Of a DNA stretch of 64,000 nucleotides, positions 1 to 8,658 are shown piece by piece. This DNA is from Phaeobacter gallaeciensis DSM 26640 (GTDB lineage Bacteria > Pseudomonadota > Alphaproteobacteria > Rhodobacterales > Rhodobacteraceae): positions 2,983,001 to 3,047,000 of the forward strand of contig NC_023137.1 in assembly GCF_000511385.1 (NCBI RefSeq), read 5' to 3'. The translations under genes and the position numbers were made by a program. Below the pieces are notes generated by a model. The model made no database searches. It saw nothing but the letters and a program-made list of their open reading frames with translations, and was not told where the DNA came from. How positions within the stretch are numbered: the first letter of the stretch is position 1; every line of letters starts with the position of its first letter.

Positions 1-45
1 CAAATCTGCTGCGGCCCTTTTTGTGTTGTCGTTGTCCAGCCGACG

Positions 46-1473
46 CTATTCCCCCGGCAGGCTACCCCGGCCCTGACCGGAAAGACCGCCAGAGACTTCC
101 TCCGTGGATTCGCTGGCAAGCTCCTGCGGCAATAGCAGGTTCAGGACAATGGCGATCAGCGCCGCTGGCAACAGGCCAGAGGTCATCAGGATCCGCAGCG
201 TGTCCGGCAGGTGCTGCACCGCCCCCGGCTCCAGCTGCAAGCCAAGGCCAATCGAGAGCGAGATCGCAAAGATCACCATATTGCGGCGGTTCCAGTCCAC
301 ATCCGACAGCATCGAAATCCCGGCAGCCACCACCATACCAAACATGACAATGACGCCGCCACCCAGCACCTCAATCGGAATGGTGCGGATGATCGCGCCG
401 ACCTTGGGCACCAGCCCGCAGAGGATCAGGAACAGCGCGCCAATTGTCACGACATGGCGGCTCATCACACCGGTCATGGCGATCAGGCCAACGTTCTGGC
501 TGAAGGAGGTATTGGGCAGGCCACCAAACACACCCGCCAGCGCGGAGCCGAAACCATCGGCATAGGTCGCCCCGGCGATTTCCTTATCCGTGGCTTCCCG
601 ACCTGCGCCCCCGCGGGCGATGCCGCTGACGTCGCCGACGGTTTCCACCGCCGAGACCAGCCCCATGAGACAAAAGCCGAGGATCGCTGCAAAGGAGAAC
701 TCAATTCCGTATTTGAACGGCACCGGCAGCGCAAAGGCACTGGCGCGCGACCAGCTGTTGCCGATGGCCTCAACCGTGACCATGCCCATCATCATTGCAT
801 AGAGATACCCCACAATCAGCCCCAGCAGCACCGCCGAGATCGACAACATCCCACGGGCAAAGAACTTCAGCCCCAAGGTGACGATGACCACCACCAACGC
901 AGCGGACCAGTTCAGCAGCGAGCCATATTCCGGTGTGCCAATCGCAGGCACGCCACCAGCCGCGTATTGGATCCCCACCTTGACCAGCGCGAGACCGATC
1001 ATGGTGACCACCAGCCCGGTGACCAGAGGCGGCAGGGCAAAGCGGATGCGCCCGATGAACAGGCCCAATACCGCATGAAACAACCCGCCGATCAGCACGC
1101 CGCCAAACAGGGCGGCTAGCGCATCCACCCCCTTGCCCGCGACCAGCGGGATCATGATCGGCAGAAAGGCAAAGCTGGTGCCCTGCACAATCGGCAGCGC
1201 CGCGCCGACCGGCCCGATGGTCAGCGTCTGGAGCAGCGTTGCCACCCCGGCAAACAACATCGACATTTGAATCAGGTAGAGCAGTTCCGGAAAGTCCGGG
1301 GAGTTGGAACCAAATCCAAAACCTGCCGCCCCAGCCACGATGATCGCAGGGGTCACGTTTGATACGAACATTGCCAGCACGTGCTGGATGCCCAGAGGCA
1401 CCGCCTTTGCCAGCGGTGGGGTGTAGTTGGGATCGCGCAGCTGGGCTGGCGTTCCGATTGAGCCGTCGGCCAT
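46..1473 (-). CDS. NCS2-family xanthine/uric acid permease
   Basis: Polytopic inner-membrane nucleobase:cation symporter of 475 residues, the normal size for the NCS2 family. Visible family features are QHVLAMFVSNVTPAI near the N-terminus (about residue 30), the acidic segment SAVETVGDVSGIARGG in the middle, and the NCS2 signature QNVGLIAMTGVMSRHV after it. The start ATG at 1473 has an AGAGAGGGA ribosome site just upstream. The neighbours downstream and across the locus all act on urate breakdown products, so uric acid or xanthine uptake is the likely job. The exact substrate cannot be read from the sequence. It is on the same strand as the ureidoglycolate lyase and PuuE genes but separated from them by a terminator-like hairpin. 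Confidence 0.9.
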   Translation of the reverse strand: MADGSIGTPAQLRDPNYTPPLAKAVPLGIQHVLAMFVSNVTPAIIVAGAAGFGFGSNSPDFPELLYLIQMSMLFAGVATLLQTLTIGPVGAALPIVQGTSFAFLPIMIPLVAGKGVDALAALFGGVLIGGLFHAVLGLFIGRIRFALPPLVTGLVVTMIGLALVKVGIQYAAGGVPAIGTPEYGSLLNWSAALVVVIVTLGLKFFARGMLSISAVLLGLIVGYLYAMMMGMVTVEAIGNSWSRASAFALPVPFKYGIEFSFAAILGFCLMGLVSAVETVGDVSGIARGGAGREATDKEIAGATYADGFGSALAGVFGGLPNTSFSQNVGLIAMTGVMSRHVVTIGALFLILCGLVPKVGAIIRTIPIEVLGGGVIVMFGMVVAAGISMLSDVDWNRRNMVIFAISLSIGLGLQLEPGAVQHLPDTLRILMTSGLLPAALIAIVLNLLLPQELASESTEEVSGGLSGQGRGSLPGE

Positions 1474-1563
1474 GAATTTGTCCCTCTCTGTGGATATACG
1501 GTCTGTTGGTCCGTCTTGGTTTGCGGTGTGTCAGCACTCTCGTTCGGCGGAGTGCCTTATGGG

Positions 1564-1603
1564 AAAGAAAAAGGCGCAAGGCCCGGTGGGGCACTGCGCC
1601 TTT
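1564..1603 (-). terminator. Rho-independent terminator after ureidoglycolate lyase
   Basis: Read on the minus strand, AAAGGCGCA (1603 to 1595) pairs with TGCGCCTTT (1578 to 1570), and a T-rich tract (TTTTTCTTT) follows. A second short stem, GCCC/GGGC, sits inside the loop. It lies just past the stop of the lyase gene at 1614 and before the permease gene, so the permease probably has its own promoter or depends on read-through. Confidence 0.65.
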
Positions 1604-1613
1604 GTTTGTGCGG

Positions 1614-2099
1614 TTACGGTCGGATCACCTGATAGGGGGTGTCGAACCAATGCTCTTCCAGATTGGCCCCGCCGCCAATCCGGTCCACAACGGCAAACAG
1701 CCCCGGTGCGGTCAGCGGCGTCAACACCCCGTGCCAGGTGCCCCGATGGAAGTTGATGACCTGGCCAGGCCGCGTTTCAAAGGCCAGCGGCTCCCCCGGT
1801 GCGCCGCCCGCATCCGGCGCGACGATGACCAGAAATCCGGTCTCGCTCATCGGGATAAAGGCCTGGCTGCCCTCCGGATGGCGTTCCACCATCAACAAAG
1901 GCATCGGCAGCGCGCGCGGTTCAGCGTTGAAAAGGCTCAACCCCGCGCGGCCAGTACTGAAGTCCAGTTGCGCGCGGTCATGGTATCGCCCACAGAGCCC
2001 CTGATTGATGATTTTGTCCGGTGCTCCGCTGCAATCGACAAGATCCCCGAAGCGGGCAAACCCCTCAGCGCTGATGGGCTGGATTTCAACGGTTTTCAT
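1614..2099 (-). CDS. allA: Ureidoglycolate lyase
   Basis: Cytoplasmic enzyme that splits (S)-ureidoglycolate into glyoxylate and urea, the last step of allantoate breakdown. The 161-residue protein has the family's length and conserved blocks: MKTVEIQPISAEGFARFGDLV at the start, then VERHPEGSQAFIPM and GQVINFHRGTWHGVL of the cupin fold, ending near GGANLEEHWFD. I start it at the ATG at 2099, preceded by GGGGAC at proper spacing; an in-frame start 24 bases earlier would add eight non-conserved residues. It follows puuE by a short gap on the same strand and is probably co-transcribed with it. Allantoicase, which would supply ureidoglycolate, is not in this window. Confidence 0.93.
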   Translation of the reverse strand: MKTVEIQPISAEGFARFGDLVDCSGAPDKIINQGLCGRYHDRAQLDFSTGRAGLSLFNAEPRALPMPLLMVERHPEGSQAFIPMSETGFLVIVAPDAGGAPGEPLAFETRPGQVINFHRGTWHGVLTPLTAPGLFAVVDRIGGGANLEEHWFDTPYQVIRP

Positions 2100-2142
2100 C
2101 GCGGGTCCCCGTATATGGGACACCCAAAGGACGGTAGGCAGG

Positions 2143-3558
2143 TCATGGCAGCAGATCCTTCAGCCGGAATTCCGCGATCCGCTCCACCTGTCGGCAGGCT
2201 TCGGCAAATTCGCTGGCTCGATCATGGTCGATACGCCGTTCAAACGCGGCCAAAATCGACGCCTTATCATGGTCGCGCACTGCAATAATGAAGGGAAAGC
2301 CATGTTTTTCCACATAGGCCGTGTTCAGTTGCGTAAACCGTGTGCGTTCCGCGTCCGTCAGCGCATCCAGCCCGACGGAGGCCTGTTCATTGGTGCTTTC
2401 GGCGGTCAATCGCTTGGCAGCGGCCAGTTTGCCCGCCAGATCCGGGTGCGCGGTCAGCACGCCCAGCCGCTCCTCCTCGCTGGCGGAGCGGAACATCCGA
2501 CAGAGCGCATTATGCAGCCCCGCCGCGCGATCATGCGCAGGCCCCAGCTCCAGATCATGGGCCCGGTCGGCAATCCAGGGTGAATGTTCGAAAATACCGC
2601 CATAGGCCTCGACAAACCGTGCACGTGTCATCTGGCTGGGCAACTCGCGGCGCTGATGCGGATGGGTTTTGGCCCAGTGGTCGGCGATATCGATGCGGCG
2701 CGGACACCACACGCCGTCAAAGCCCTGGATATAGTCGATAAACCGCTTCAGCCCCGCCGCTTTGCCCGGGCGGCCGATCAGACGGCAATGCAGCCCGACA
2801 GACATCATCTTGGGCGCGCCCGCCTCACCCTCGGTGTAAAGAAGGTCAAAAGCGTCCTTCAGGTACTGATAGAACTGCTCTCCGGTGATGTAACCCGGTG
2901 CGGTGGCAAAGCGCATATCGTTGGCTTCGAGCGTGTAGGGGATGATCAGCTGATCCCGCGCGCCCACTTCCAGCCAGTAGGGCAGATCGTCGTCATAGGT
3001 GTCGGAAACGTAGTCAAAGCCGCCCTCTTCAGCCACCAGACGGACGGTATTTTCACTGCAGCGGCCGGTGTACCAGCCGCGCGGGCGCGTGCCGACAACC
3101 TCCGTATGCAGGCGGATCGCCTCGGCGATGGCGGCGCGCTCCTCCTCTTCCGCCATGTCTTTGTGTTCGACCCATTTCAACCCGTGGGAGGCGATTTCCC
3201 AATCGGCGGCTTTCATCGCGGCAACCTGTTCAGGCGCCCGAGCCAAAGCGCTGGCAACGCCGTAGATGGTGACCGGAATATCCGCGGCGGTGAACATGCG
3301 ATGCAGCCGCCAGAAGCCAGCCCGCGCGCCATAATCGTAGATCGACTCCATGTTCCAGTGGCGCTGCCCCGGCCAAGATGCGGCCCCTGCGATATCTGAG
3401 AGGAATGCCTCTGATCCCGCGTCCCCATGCAGGATACTGTTCTCACCGCCCTCCTCAAAGTTCAGCACAAACTGCACCGCGACCTTGGCCTTGCCTGGCC
3501 AGGCTGCATCGGGCGGCGTCGCGCCATAGCCGATCATGTTGCGGGGATATCTGTTCAT
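2143..3558 (-). CDS. puuE: Fused allantoinase (PuuE) / OHCU decarboxylase (UraD)
   Basis: Two-domain enzyme of 471 residues. Residues 1 to about 300 are the metal-independent allantoinase PuuE of the polysaccharide-deacetylase fold, which opens allantoin to allantoate ([11 protein letters not shown] start, NFEEGGENS at 33-41, [10 protein letters not shown] at 123-132). Residues about 307-471 are OHCU decarboxylase, which makes (S)-allantoin from the hydroxyisourate hydrolase product: EHSPW with its likely catalytic His325, HPDLAGK at 371-377, EQASVGLD at 391-398 and FPFI at 421-424. The fusion joins consecutive steps of the urate pathway. The start has its promoter region facing the divergent uraH gene. 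Both halves look intact. Confidence 0.93.
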   Translation of the reverse strand: MNRYPRNMIGYGATPPDAAWPGKAKVAVQFVLNFEEGGENSILHGDAGSEAFLSDIAGAASWPGQRHWNMESIYDYGARAGFWRLHRMFTAADIPVTIYGVASALARAPEQVAAMKAADWEIASHGLKWVEHKDMAEEEERAAIAEAIRLHTEVVGTRPRGWYTGRCSENTVRLVAEEGGFDYVSDTYDDDLPYWLEVGARDQLIIPYTLEANDMRFATAPGYITGEQFYQYLKDAFDLLYTEGEAGAPKMMSVGLHCRLIGRPGKAAGLKRFIDYIQGFDGVWCPRRIDIADHWAKTHPHQRRELPSQMTRARFVEAYGGIFEHSPWIADRAHDLELGPAHDRAAGLHNALCRMFRSASEEERLGVLTAHPDLAGKLAAAKRLTAESTNEQASVGLDALTDAERTRFTQLNTAYVEKHGFPFIIAVRDHDKASILAAFERRIDHDRASEFAEACRQVERIAEFRLKDLLP

Positions 3559-3712
3559 TGCCGGGGGCCTCTTTGCAAACGACTGTCAGTCATTAATATG
3601 GCAGAAGATCATCGCGATTTTTCAAATATTCCCGAATACACTATCAGATCTCACAGGTTTGCAGCGCCCTGCCCCATCAGGCAGAGGTAGCGCGACAGCA
3701 GGAGGATACAGA

Positions 3713-4084
3713 ATGACCACAAGGACTGAGCCCGGCTATCTCACCACACATGTGCTGGACACTGCTCGAGGCTGCCCAGCGGCGGGGCTGCCAATCCGGC
3801 TCTATCGGCTGGACGAGCGCGGGCGGACAGAGCTTGCCCGCATGCTGACCAACGCTGACGGGCGCACCGACAGCCCGATCCTGCCAAAGAAGGACTTTGT
3901 GACAGGCACATATGAACTGGTGTTTGAGGCCGGCGAGTACCTGCGGGCCAGCGGGCAGGCCTCTGGTGAGGTGCTGTTTCTGGATGAGGTTCCCATTCGT
4001 TTTGGCATCACCGATGACAGCGCGCATTACCACGTGCCCTTGCTGCTGTCGCCGTTTGGATATTCCACCTACCGCGGCAGTTAA
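3713..4084 (+). CDS. uraH: 5-hydroxyisourate hydrolase (transthyretin-like)
   Basis: Hydrolyses 5-hydroxyisourate, the product of urate oxidation, to OHCU. The 123-residue protein carries both family signatures: [18 protein letters not shown] at residues 10-27, including catalytic-type His13, and the C-terminal YRGS tetrapeptide that ends transthyretin-like hydrolases. The ATG at 3713 is chosen because it sits behind a strong AGGAGG (about 3700) and because the upstream in-frame extension has no family similarity. It is transcribed divergently from puuE, with about 154 bases between the two starts, and converges on the LysR gene. Confidence 0.94.
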   Translation: MTTRTEPGYLTTHVLDTARGCPAAGLPIRLYRLDERGRTELARMLTNADGRTDSPILPKKDFVTGTYELVFEAGEYLRASGQASGEVLFLDEVPIRFGITDDSAHYHVPLLLSPFGYSTYRGS

Positions 4085-4090
4085 GCACCG

Positions 4091-4145
4091 CCGCGCCTTG
4101 GCGCGGCCATGCCCAACTGCAGCGGCCCTCCGGCAGGAGGGCTGC
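4091..4145. terminator. Paired hairpins between convergent uraH and LysR genes
   Basis: Two stem-loops lie in the 84-base gap. CCGCGCC/GGCGCGG (4091-4106) is a perfect seven-pair stem. GCAG-CGG-CCCTCC with GGAGGG-CTGC (4119-4145) is a ten-pair stem with a three-base bulge. Neither has a clear T-run, so this may be a bidirectional transcription-end structure rather than a classical intrinsic terminator. Confidence 0.45.
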
Positions 4146-4168
4146 AGCGGGCGGGAGGGGCTGTTGCC

Positions 4169-5143
4169 CTAGGCGGGTGGCGTCTCCGCCTGATCAGCCC
4201 CGGAGCCGTCATCCATATTGCGAGCCGACTGGGCCCCATCGGCGCGCAGTGCCGCAGCCAGCCGCGCGGTCATATACTCCATGAACAGGCGCGTCTTGGG
4301 GTCCTGATGGCGGCGATGCGTATAAAGGCAGGCCAGCTGCACCGGCACCGGCGGTGTTGCCTCCGCAACCGGCACTAAGCGCCCAGCGGCCAGATGTTCG
4401 GCCACCTCGAACAGCGGTTTCAGCACCACGCCCTCCCCTGCCAGCGCCCAATCGGTCAAGACATCGCCGTCGTCACATTCATAGCGACCGCTCACCGCGA
4501 AACGGCGCGGGCCCTCGCTGGTCTGCAGCAGCCACTGAAATTCGCTCGCCCCCGGATAGCGCAGGTTCAGACAGTCGTGGCCATCACGCAACAGGGCTGT
4601 CCCATCGGCAGGCAAGCCACGCCGCGCCACATAGGCCGGCGACGCACACAGCACCCGCTGGCAGTCAGCAATCTTTCGGATACGCAGATTGCTATCCTCT
4701 GGCTGACCAAGGAAAAACGCCAGATCCAGCCCCTCACTGGTCAGATCGACGGCCCGATCAGACAGGCGCAGGCGCAGGTTGATTTCGGGATAAGTCGCCA
4801 GAAACTCCGGCGTCTGTGGCGCCAACAACCGCCGCCCAAGGCCCAGAGGTGCCGCCACAAACAGCGTCCCCCGCGGCGTATCGGTCAGATGCATCACCTT
4901 GGCCTCGGCCTCATCCACCGCATCCAGCACCGCAACGGCCCCGTCATAAAACGCCCGTCCCTGTTCCGTTGCAGTCAGATTGCGGGTGGTGCGCTGAAAC
5001 AGGCGCACGCCGAGATACTCCTCCAGCTGTGAGATCCGCGCTGAGGTCACAGCTGGCGACACCCTGAGGTCACGCCCAGCGGCTGACATCGACCCCAGTT
5101 CATAGACTCGGACAAAGGTGCGGATATTGTCGAGATAAGACAT
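4169..5143 (-). CDS. LysR-family transcriptional regulator
   Basis: DNA-binding regulator of 324 residues. The N-terminal winged helix-turn-helix is clear at residues about 3-62 (FVRVYELGSMSAAGRDLRVS, then RISQLEEYLGVRLFQRTTR), followed by the usual LysR effector-binding domain. The last about 25 residues are polar and look disordered. It lies between uraH and puuD and is divergent from puuD, so it probably controls urate catabolism, perhaps sensing a pathway intermediate. That role is inferred only from position. Confidence 0.9.
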   Translation of the reverse strand: MSYLDNIRTFVRVYELGSMSAAGRDLRVSPAVTSARISQLEEYLGVRLFQRTTRNLTATEQGRAFYDGAVAVLDAVDEAEAKVMHLTDTPRGTLFVAAPLGLGRRLLAPQTPEFLATYPEINLRLRLSDRAVDLTSEGLDLAFFLGQPEDSNLRIRKIADCQRVLCASPAYVARRGLPADGTALLRDGHDCLNLRYPGASEFQWLLQTSEGPRRFAVSGRYECDDGDVLTDWALAGEGVVLKPLFEVAEHLAAGRLVPVAEATPPVPVQLACLYTHRRHQDPKTRLFMEYMTARLAAALRADGAQSARNMDDGSGADQAETPPA

Positions 5144-5175
5144 GACAGAGGCCTGCGATTGTTCCAGAATTTTTG

Positions 5176-5192
5176 ATACAGTTTGGCAGTAT
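5176..5192. promoter_or_regulatory. Candidate LysR-regulator binding site
   Basis: In the gap between the divergent LysR gene and puuD there is an imperfect dyad, ATACAG-TTTGG-CAGTAT, 33 bases from the LysR start. LysR proteins commonly bind interrupted dyads near their own promoters. The spacing differs from the textbook T-N11-A pattern (here T-N13-A), so support is modest. Confidence 0.35.
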
Positions 5193-5323
5193 ATGGGAAT
5201 ACCGAAGAAACCCCGGTTTGCCTAGGGTGACTGAGCTGCGTAGCGGGGCTGCCCGCCGCGAAGGATGAGATGCAACCAAGCCTGCGGTCACAGATCCCAA
5301 GGGCGACAAAGGACCGGATTTGA

Positions 5324-6556
5324 ATGTTTGAGCTGTTGATGATGTGGGATTGGCTGGGATTTGCCATCCGTTGGCTGCATGTGATCACCGCCATCGCCTG
5401 GATCGGGTCCTCGTTCTATTTCATCGCGCTGGATTTGGGGCTGCGCAAGGCACCGGACCTGCCGGTGGGCGCCCATGGCGAGGAATGGCAGGTTCATGGC
5501 GGCGGCTTTTACCACATCCGCAAGTATCTGGTGGCCCCTGCTGAGATGCCCGATCACCTGACCTGGTTCAAATGGGAAAGCTACATGACATGGCTCTCCG
5601 GGTTCGCCCTGTTGATGGTGGTCTATTGGGTGGGTGGTGAGCTCTATCTGATTGATCAGTCCAAGGCAGATCTGGCGCTGTGGCAGGGGATCCTGATTTC
5701 GGCGGCGACGCTGTCTGTGGGCTGGCTGGTCTATGACCGGCTGTGCAAATCGGGCCTTGCCGAGCGCCCGACCCTGTTGATGGTGTTGCTGTTCGTGATG
5801 CTGGTGGCCATGGGCTGGGGCTTAAATCAGGTGTTCACAGGCCGTGCCATGATGCTGCATCTTGGCGCCTTCACCGCCACAATCATGACCGCCAATGTAT
5901 TCTTCATCATCATGCCCAACCAGCGTATCGTGGTGAAGGACCTGCAAGAGGGTCGCGCGCCGGATGCCAAATACGGCAAGATCGCCAAGCTGCGCTCTAC
6001 TCACAACAACTATCTGACGCTGCCGGTGGTGTTTCTGATGTTGTCGAACCACTACCCGCTGGCCTTTGCCAGTGAGTACAACTGGCTGATCGCCGCGTTG
6101 GTATTCCTGATGGGCGTGACCATCCGGCATTATTTCAACACCCGCCATGCCCGCGCGGGGGATCCCACCTGGACCTGGCTGGCCACGGCACTGCTGTTTC
6201 TGGGGGTGATCATCCTGTCCTCACTGGGGCTTGAGCATGAGGACGACGACGTGCAGGAAGAGGCCGCGCTGAGTGGTACCGCGCTGACCATGGCCAACAC
6301 CGAAGGCTTTGAGCAGGTCCATGAGATTGTCATGGGGCGGTGCAGCATGTGCCACGCGCGCGAGCCATTCTGGGACGGCATCCGCACCGCACCCAAGGGG
6401 GTATTACTGGAAACGGAGGGGGATGTGGCCCGCCGTGCGGGCGAGATCTACATGCAGGCCGGTGTGACCCATGCGATGCCGCCGGCCAATATCACCTATA
6501 TGGAGCCAGAGGACCGCGCCGCAATCCGCCGCTGGTTCCGCGCAGCGCAGATGTAA
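5324..6556 (+). CDS. puuD: Membrane urate oxidase (urate hydroxylase) with cytochrome c domain
   Basis: Oxidises urate to 5-hydroxyisourate and passes electrons to the respiratory chain rather than to oxygen. The 410-residue protein begins with an integral-membrane region of about eight helices (WDWLGFAIRWLHVITAIAWIGS near the start, conserved TWFKWESYMTW about residue 85). It ends in a class I cytochrome c domain: haem-binding CSMCH at 340-344 and a likely axial Met385 in HAMPPANIT. The family is DUF989/PuuD. Together with UraH and the UraD half of the fused PuuE it makes a complete urate-to-allantoin route. It is divergent from the LysR gene. Confidence 0.94.
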   Translation: MFELLMMWDWLGFAIRWLHVITAIAWIGSSFYFIALDLGLRKAPDLPVGAHGEEWQVHGGGFYHIRKYLVAPAEMPDHLTWFKWESYMTWLSGFALLMVVYWVGGELYLIDQSKADLALWQGILISAATLSVGWLVYDRLCKSGLAERPTLLMVLLFVMLVAMGWGLNQVFTGRAMMLHLGAFTATIMTANVFFIIMPNQRIVVKDLQEGRAPDAKYGKIAKLRSTHNNYLTLPVVFLMLSNHYPLAFASEYNWLIAALVFLMGVTIRHYFNTRHARAGDPTWTWLATALLFLGVIILSSLGLEHEDDDVQEEAALSGTALTMANTEGFEQVHEIVMGRCSMCHAREPFWDGIRTAPKGVLLETEGDVARRAGEIYMQAGVTHAMPPANITYMEPEDRAAIRRWFRAAQM

Positions 6557-6804
6557 ACTGCGCCTTGCAGCGCCTGATCCGGATCGGTGATACGGGCCAC
6601 TGATCCTGCGCTCACGTCCACAGGCCGGAACACATTGCCCGCTTTCAGAGAGTTGAACGGAAAATACCCGGGAACTCTTCATGCTCCATTGACGTTACAC
6701 TTCGGGTTTGCCCTATGCTAGGTGTGATCCCGGTCCCCATGTTTGCCAGCGGCACCAGATATCTGTCGGAGGCTCAGGGCCGATTTTGTCTGTTCGGAGC
6801 CTTT

Positions 6805-8658
6805 ATGTTCTACTGCCGTGCCCTCCTCCGCTCCGTTTTTGGTATATCCCGCCGTGGTCGTTTGGGCCGGTTTGGTCGCTGCATGATCGGCGCCGCGAGC
6901 CTGAGCCTTGGCAGCGCTGCGGCACTCTCGGCAGCGGAGACGCGGCTGGTTGCGCCCGGATCGGACGGTGATCTGCGCGACCTGTTGCAGGATGCCTCTG
7001 CAACACTGGCCACCAGTGACCGCGGGGAGACCGGCGTGCAGCCCTTGATGGCCGCCGCATTGTCCGATTACCGGACACTGGTTCAGGTGCTTTATGATCA
7101 GGGGTATTTCTCACCCGTGGTGCAAATCCGCGTCGACGGACGCGAGGCGGCAAGGATCCAGCCACTGAACCTGCCGCGCGAGATCAAGTCCATTGAGATC
7201 ACAGTAAAAGCAGGGCAGAAATTCACCTTCGGCACCGCCGAAATCGCCCCCCTGCCGCAAAAACGCACTGTCGATATTCCCGAAGATTTTGCCACCGGGC
7301 GCACCGCAACCACTGCGGTGCTGCGCGATGCGGCGAATGCAGGGGTAGAGAACTGGCGCTATGCCGGCCACCCGCAGGCCAAGGTCGGCGGCCAGTCGAT
7401 CACCGCCAACCATGTAGCGGCACGGCTGAATGCCAACCTGCGTCTGGCCCCCGGCCCGCAGCTGCGCTTTGGCCGCTTGCAACTGGCCAACCCCTCCGCC
7501 GTACGGGCGGAAGCGATCCAGCGGATCGCTGGCTTCCCGACCGGTGAGGTGTTTCACCCCGATCTTCTGTCCAGATCCGCAACCCGGCTGCGCCGCACGG
7601 GTGCGTTTTCCGCTGTCACCATTCGGCCCGTTGAACGCGCCAATCCCGACGGCACCCTGGACTATGTTGCCCGGATCGAAGATCAACCGCCACGGCGCTT
7701 CACCTTTGGGGCGGAGCTGAGTTCCTCCGACGGGCTGGAGGTGAGCGGCTCCTGGATGCACCGCAACCTGTTTGGCGGCGCGGAGCGGCTGAGGTTTGAG
7801 GCCCGTCTTTCCGGGATCGGCAGCGCCAATGACCTTGACGGGCGTGTCGCTGTGCGTCTGGATCGGCCTGCCGCCTTTGGTCCCGATGACAGCCAGTTCT
7901 ACCTGCTTGAGGCAGAGAAGCTGGACGAGGAACATTACTCTGCCACCCGTGGCCTGGGCGCTGTGGGTGTCCGGCGGGTCTATTCCGATAAACTCTTTGC
8001 CGAGGCGGCCCTGGGGTTTGAGAGCGTCCTGGCCGAAGATGTCTTTGGCAAGCGACGGTTCAAATATCTGGTCGGGCAGTTGCGGGCGGAATATGACGGG
8101 CGCGACAGCAGCCTGAGCGCCACCAGCGGCTATTACCTTGACGCCCGCGCTGTTCCCTTCATCGGGATTGATGGCAGCAAGTCCGGCCTGCAGCTGAAAT
8201 TTGATGGGCGCGCGTACAAAGGTTTTGGCAGTGACGACCGTATCGTGCTGGCGGGACGGCTGCAGATGGGATCGGTGATCGGTCCGTCGCTCTCCGAGGT
8301 GTCGCCCACCCTGCTATTTTACTCGGGCGGCGCGGGTTCTGTGCGCGGTCACGAGTTCCAGTCGCTGGGCGTATCTGCGGGTGGTGGCACCTCTGGCGGG
8401 CGTGGATATCTGGCGCTGTCGGGCGAAGTGCGAGGCCGTATCGGTGAGAAGTTCACCCTTGTCGGGTTCTATGACGTCGGTCTGGTAGACGCGGATAGTT
8501 TTGTCTCCTCGGACTCGGCCCGCCATGCCGGGGCCGGCGTTGGCCTGCGCTATGACGTCGCCGGGATCGGCGCCATTCGTCTCGACCTCGCCTATCCGGT
8601 GGACGGCGGCAGCGACGATGGCTTGCAATTCTATATCGGCATAGGACAGGCATTTTGA
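6805..8658 (+). CDS. tamA: TamA outer-membrane assembly factor (Omp85 family)
   Basis: Outer-membrane barrel of the translocation and assembly module. After an N-terminal signal region ending near AAALSA-AETRL come periplasmic POTRA-like repeats (for example LYDQGYFSPVVQIRVDG). These are followed by a bacterial surface-antigen barrel from about the middle to the C-terminus, which ends QFYIGIGQAF with the terminal aromatic typical of outer-membrane proteins. I prefer the ATG at 6805. In-frame ATGs at 6715, 6739 and 6883 are possible; the last leaves a compact signal peptide, and none has a strong ribosome site. It overlaps tamB by four bases. Confidence 0.88.
   Translation: MFYCRALLRSVFGISRRGRLGRFGRCMIGAASLSLGSAAALSAAETRLVAPGSDGDLRDLLQDASATLATSDRGETGVQPLMAAALSDYRTLVQVLYDQGYFSPVVQIRVDGREAARIQPLNLPREIKSIEITVKAGQKFTFGTAEIAPLPQKRTVDIPEDFATGRTATTAVLRDAANAGVENWRYAGHPQAKVGGQSITANHVAARLNANLRLAPGPQLRFGRLQLANPSAVRAEAIQRIAGFPTGEVFHPDLLSRSATRLRRTGAFSAVTIRPVERANPDGTLDYVARIEDQPPRRFTFGAELSSSDGLEVSGSWMHRNLFGGAERLRFEARLSGIGSANDLDGRVAVRLDRPAAFGPDDSQFYLLEAEKLDEEHYSATRGLGAVGVRRVYSDKLFAEAALGFESVLAEDVFGKRRFKYLVGQLRAEYDGRDSSLSATSGYYLDARAVPFIGIDGSKSGLQLKFDGRAYKGFGSDDRIVLAGRLQMGSVIGPSLSEVSPTLLFYSGGAGSVRGHEFQSLGVSAGGGTSGGRGYLALSGEVRGRIGEKFTLVGFYDVGLVDADSFVSSDSARHAGAGVGLRYDVAGIGAIRLDLAYPVDGGSDDGLQFYIGIGQAF

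Noticed and set aside
211..1119. A 302-residue plus-strand frame opposite the permease
   Set aside because: It is a shadow of the NCS2 permease with extreme His, Arg and Gln content and no domain.
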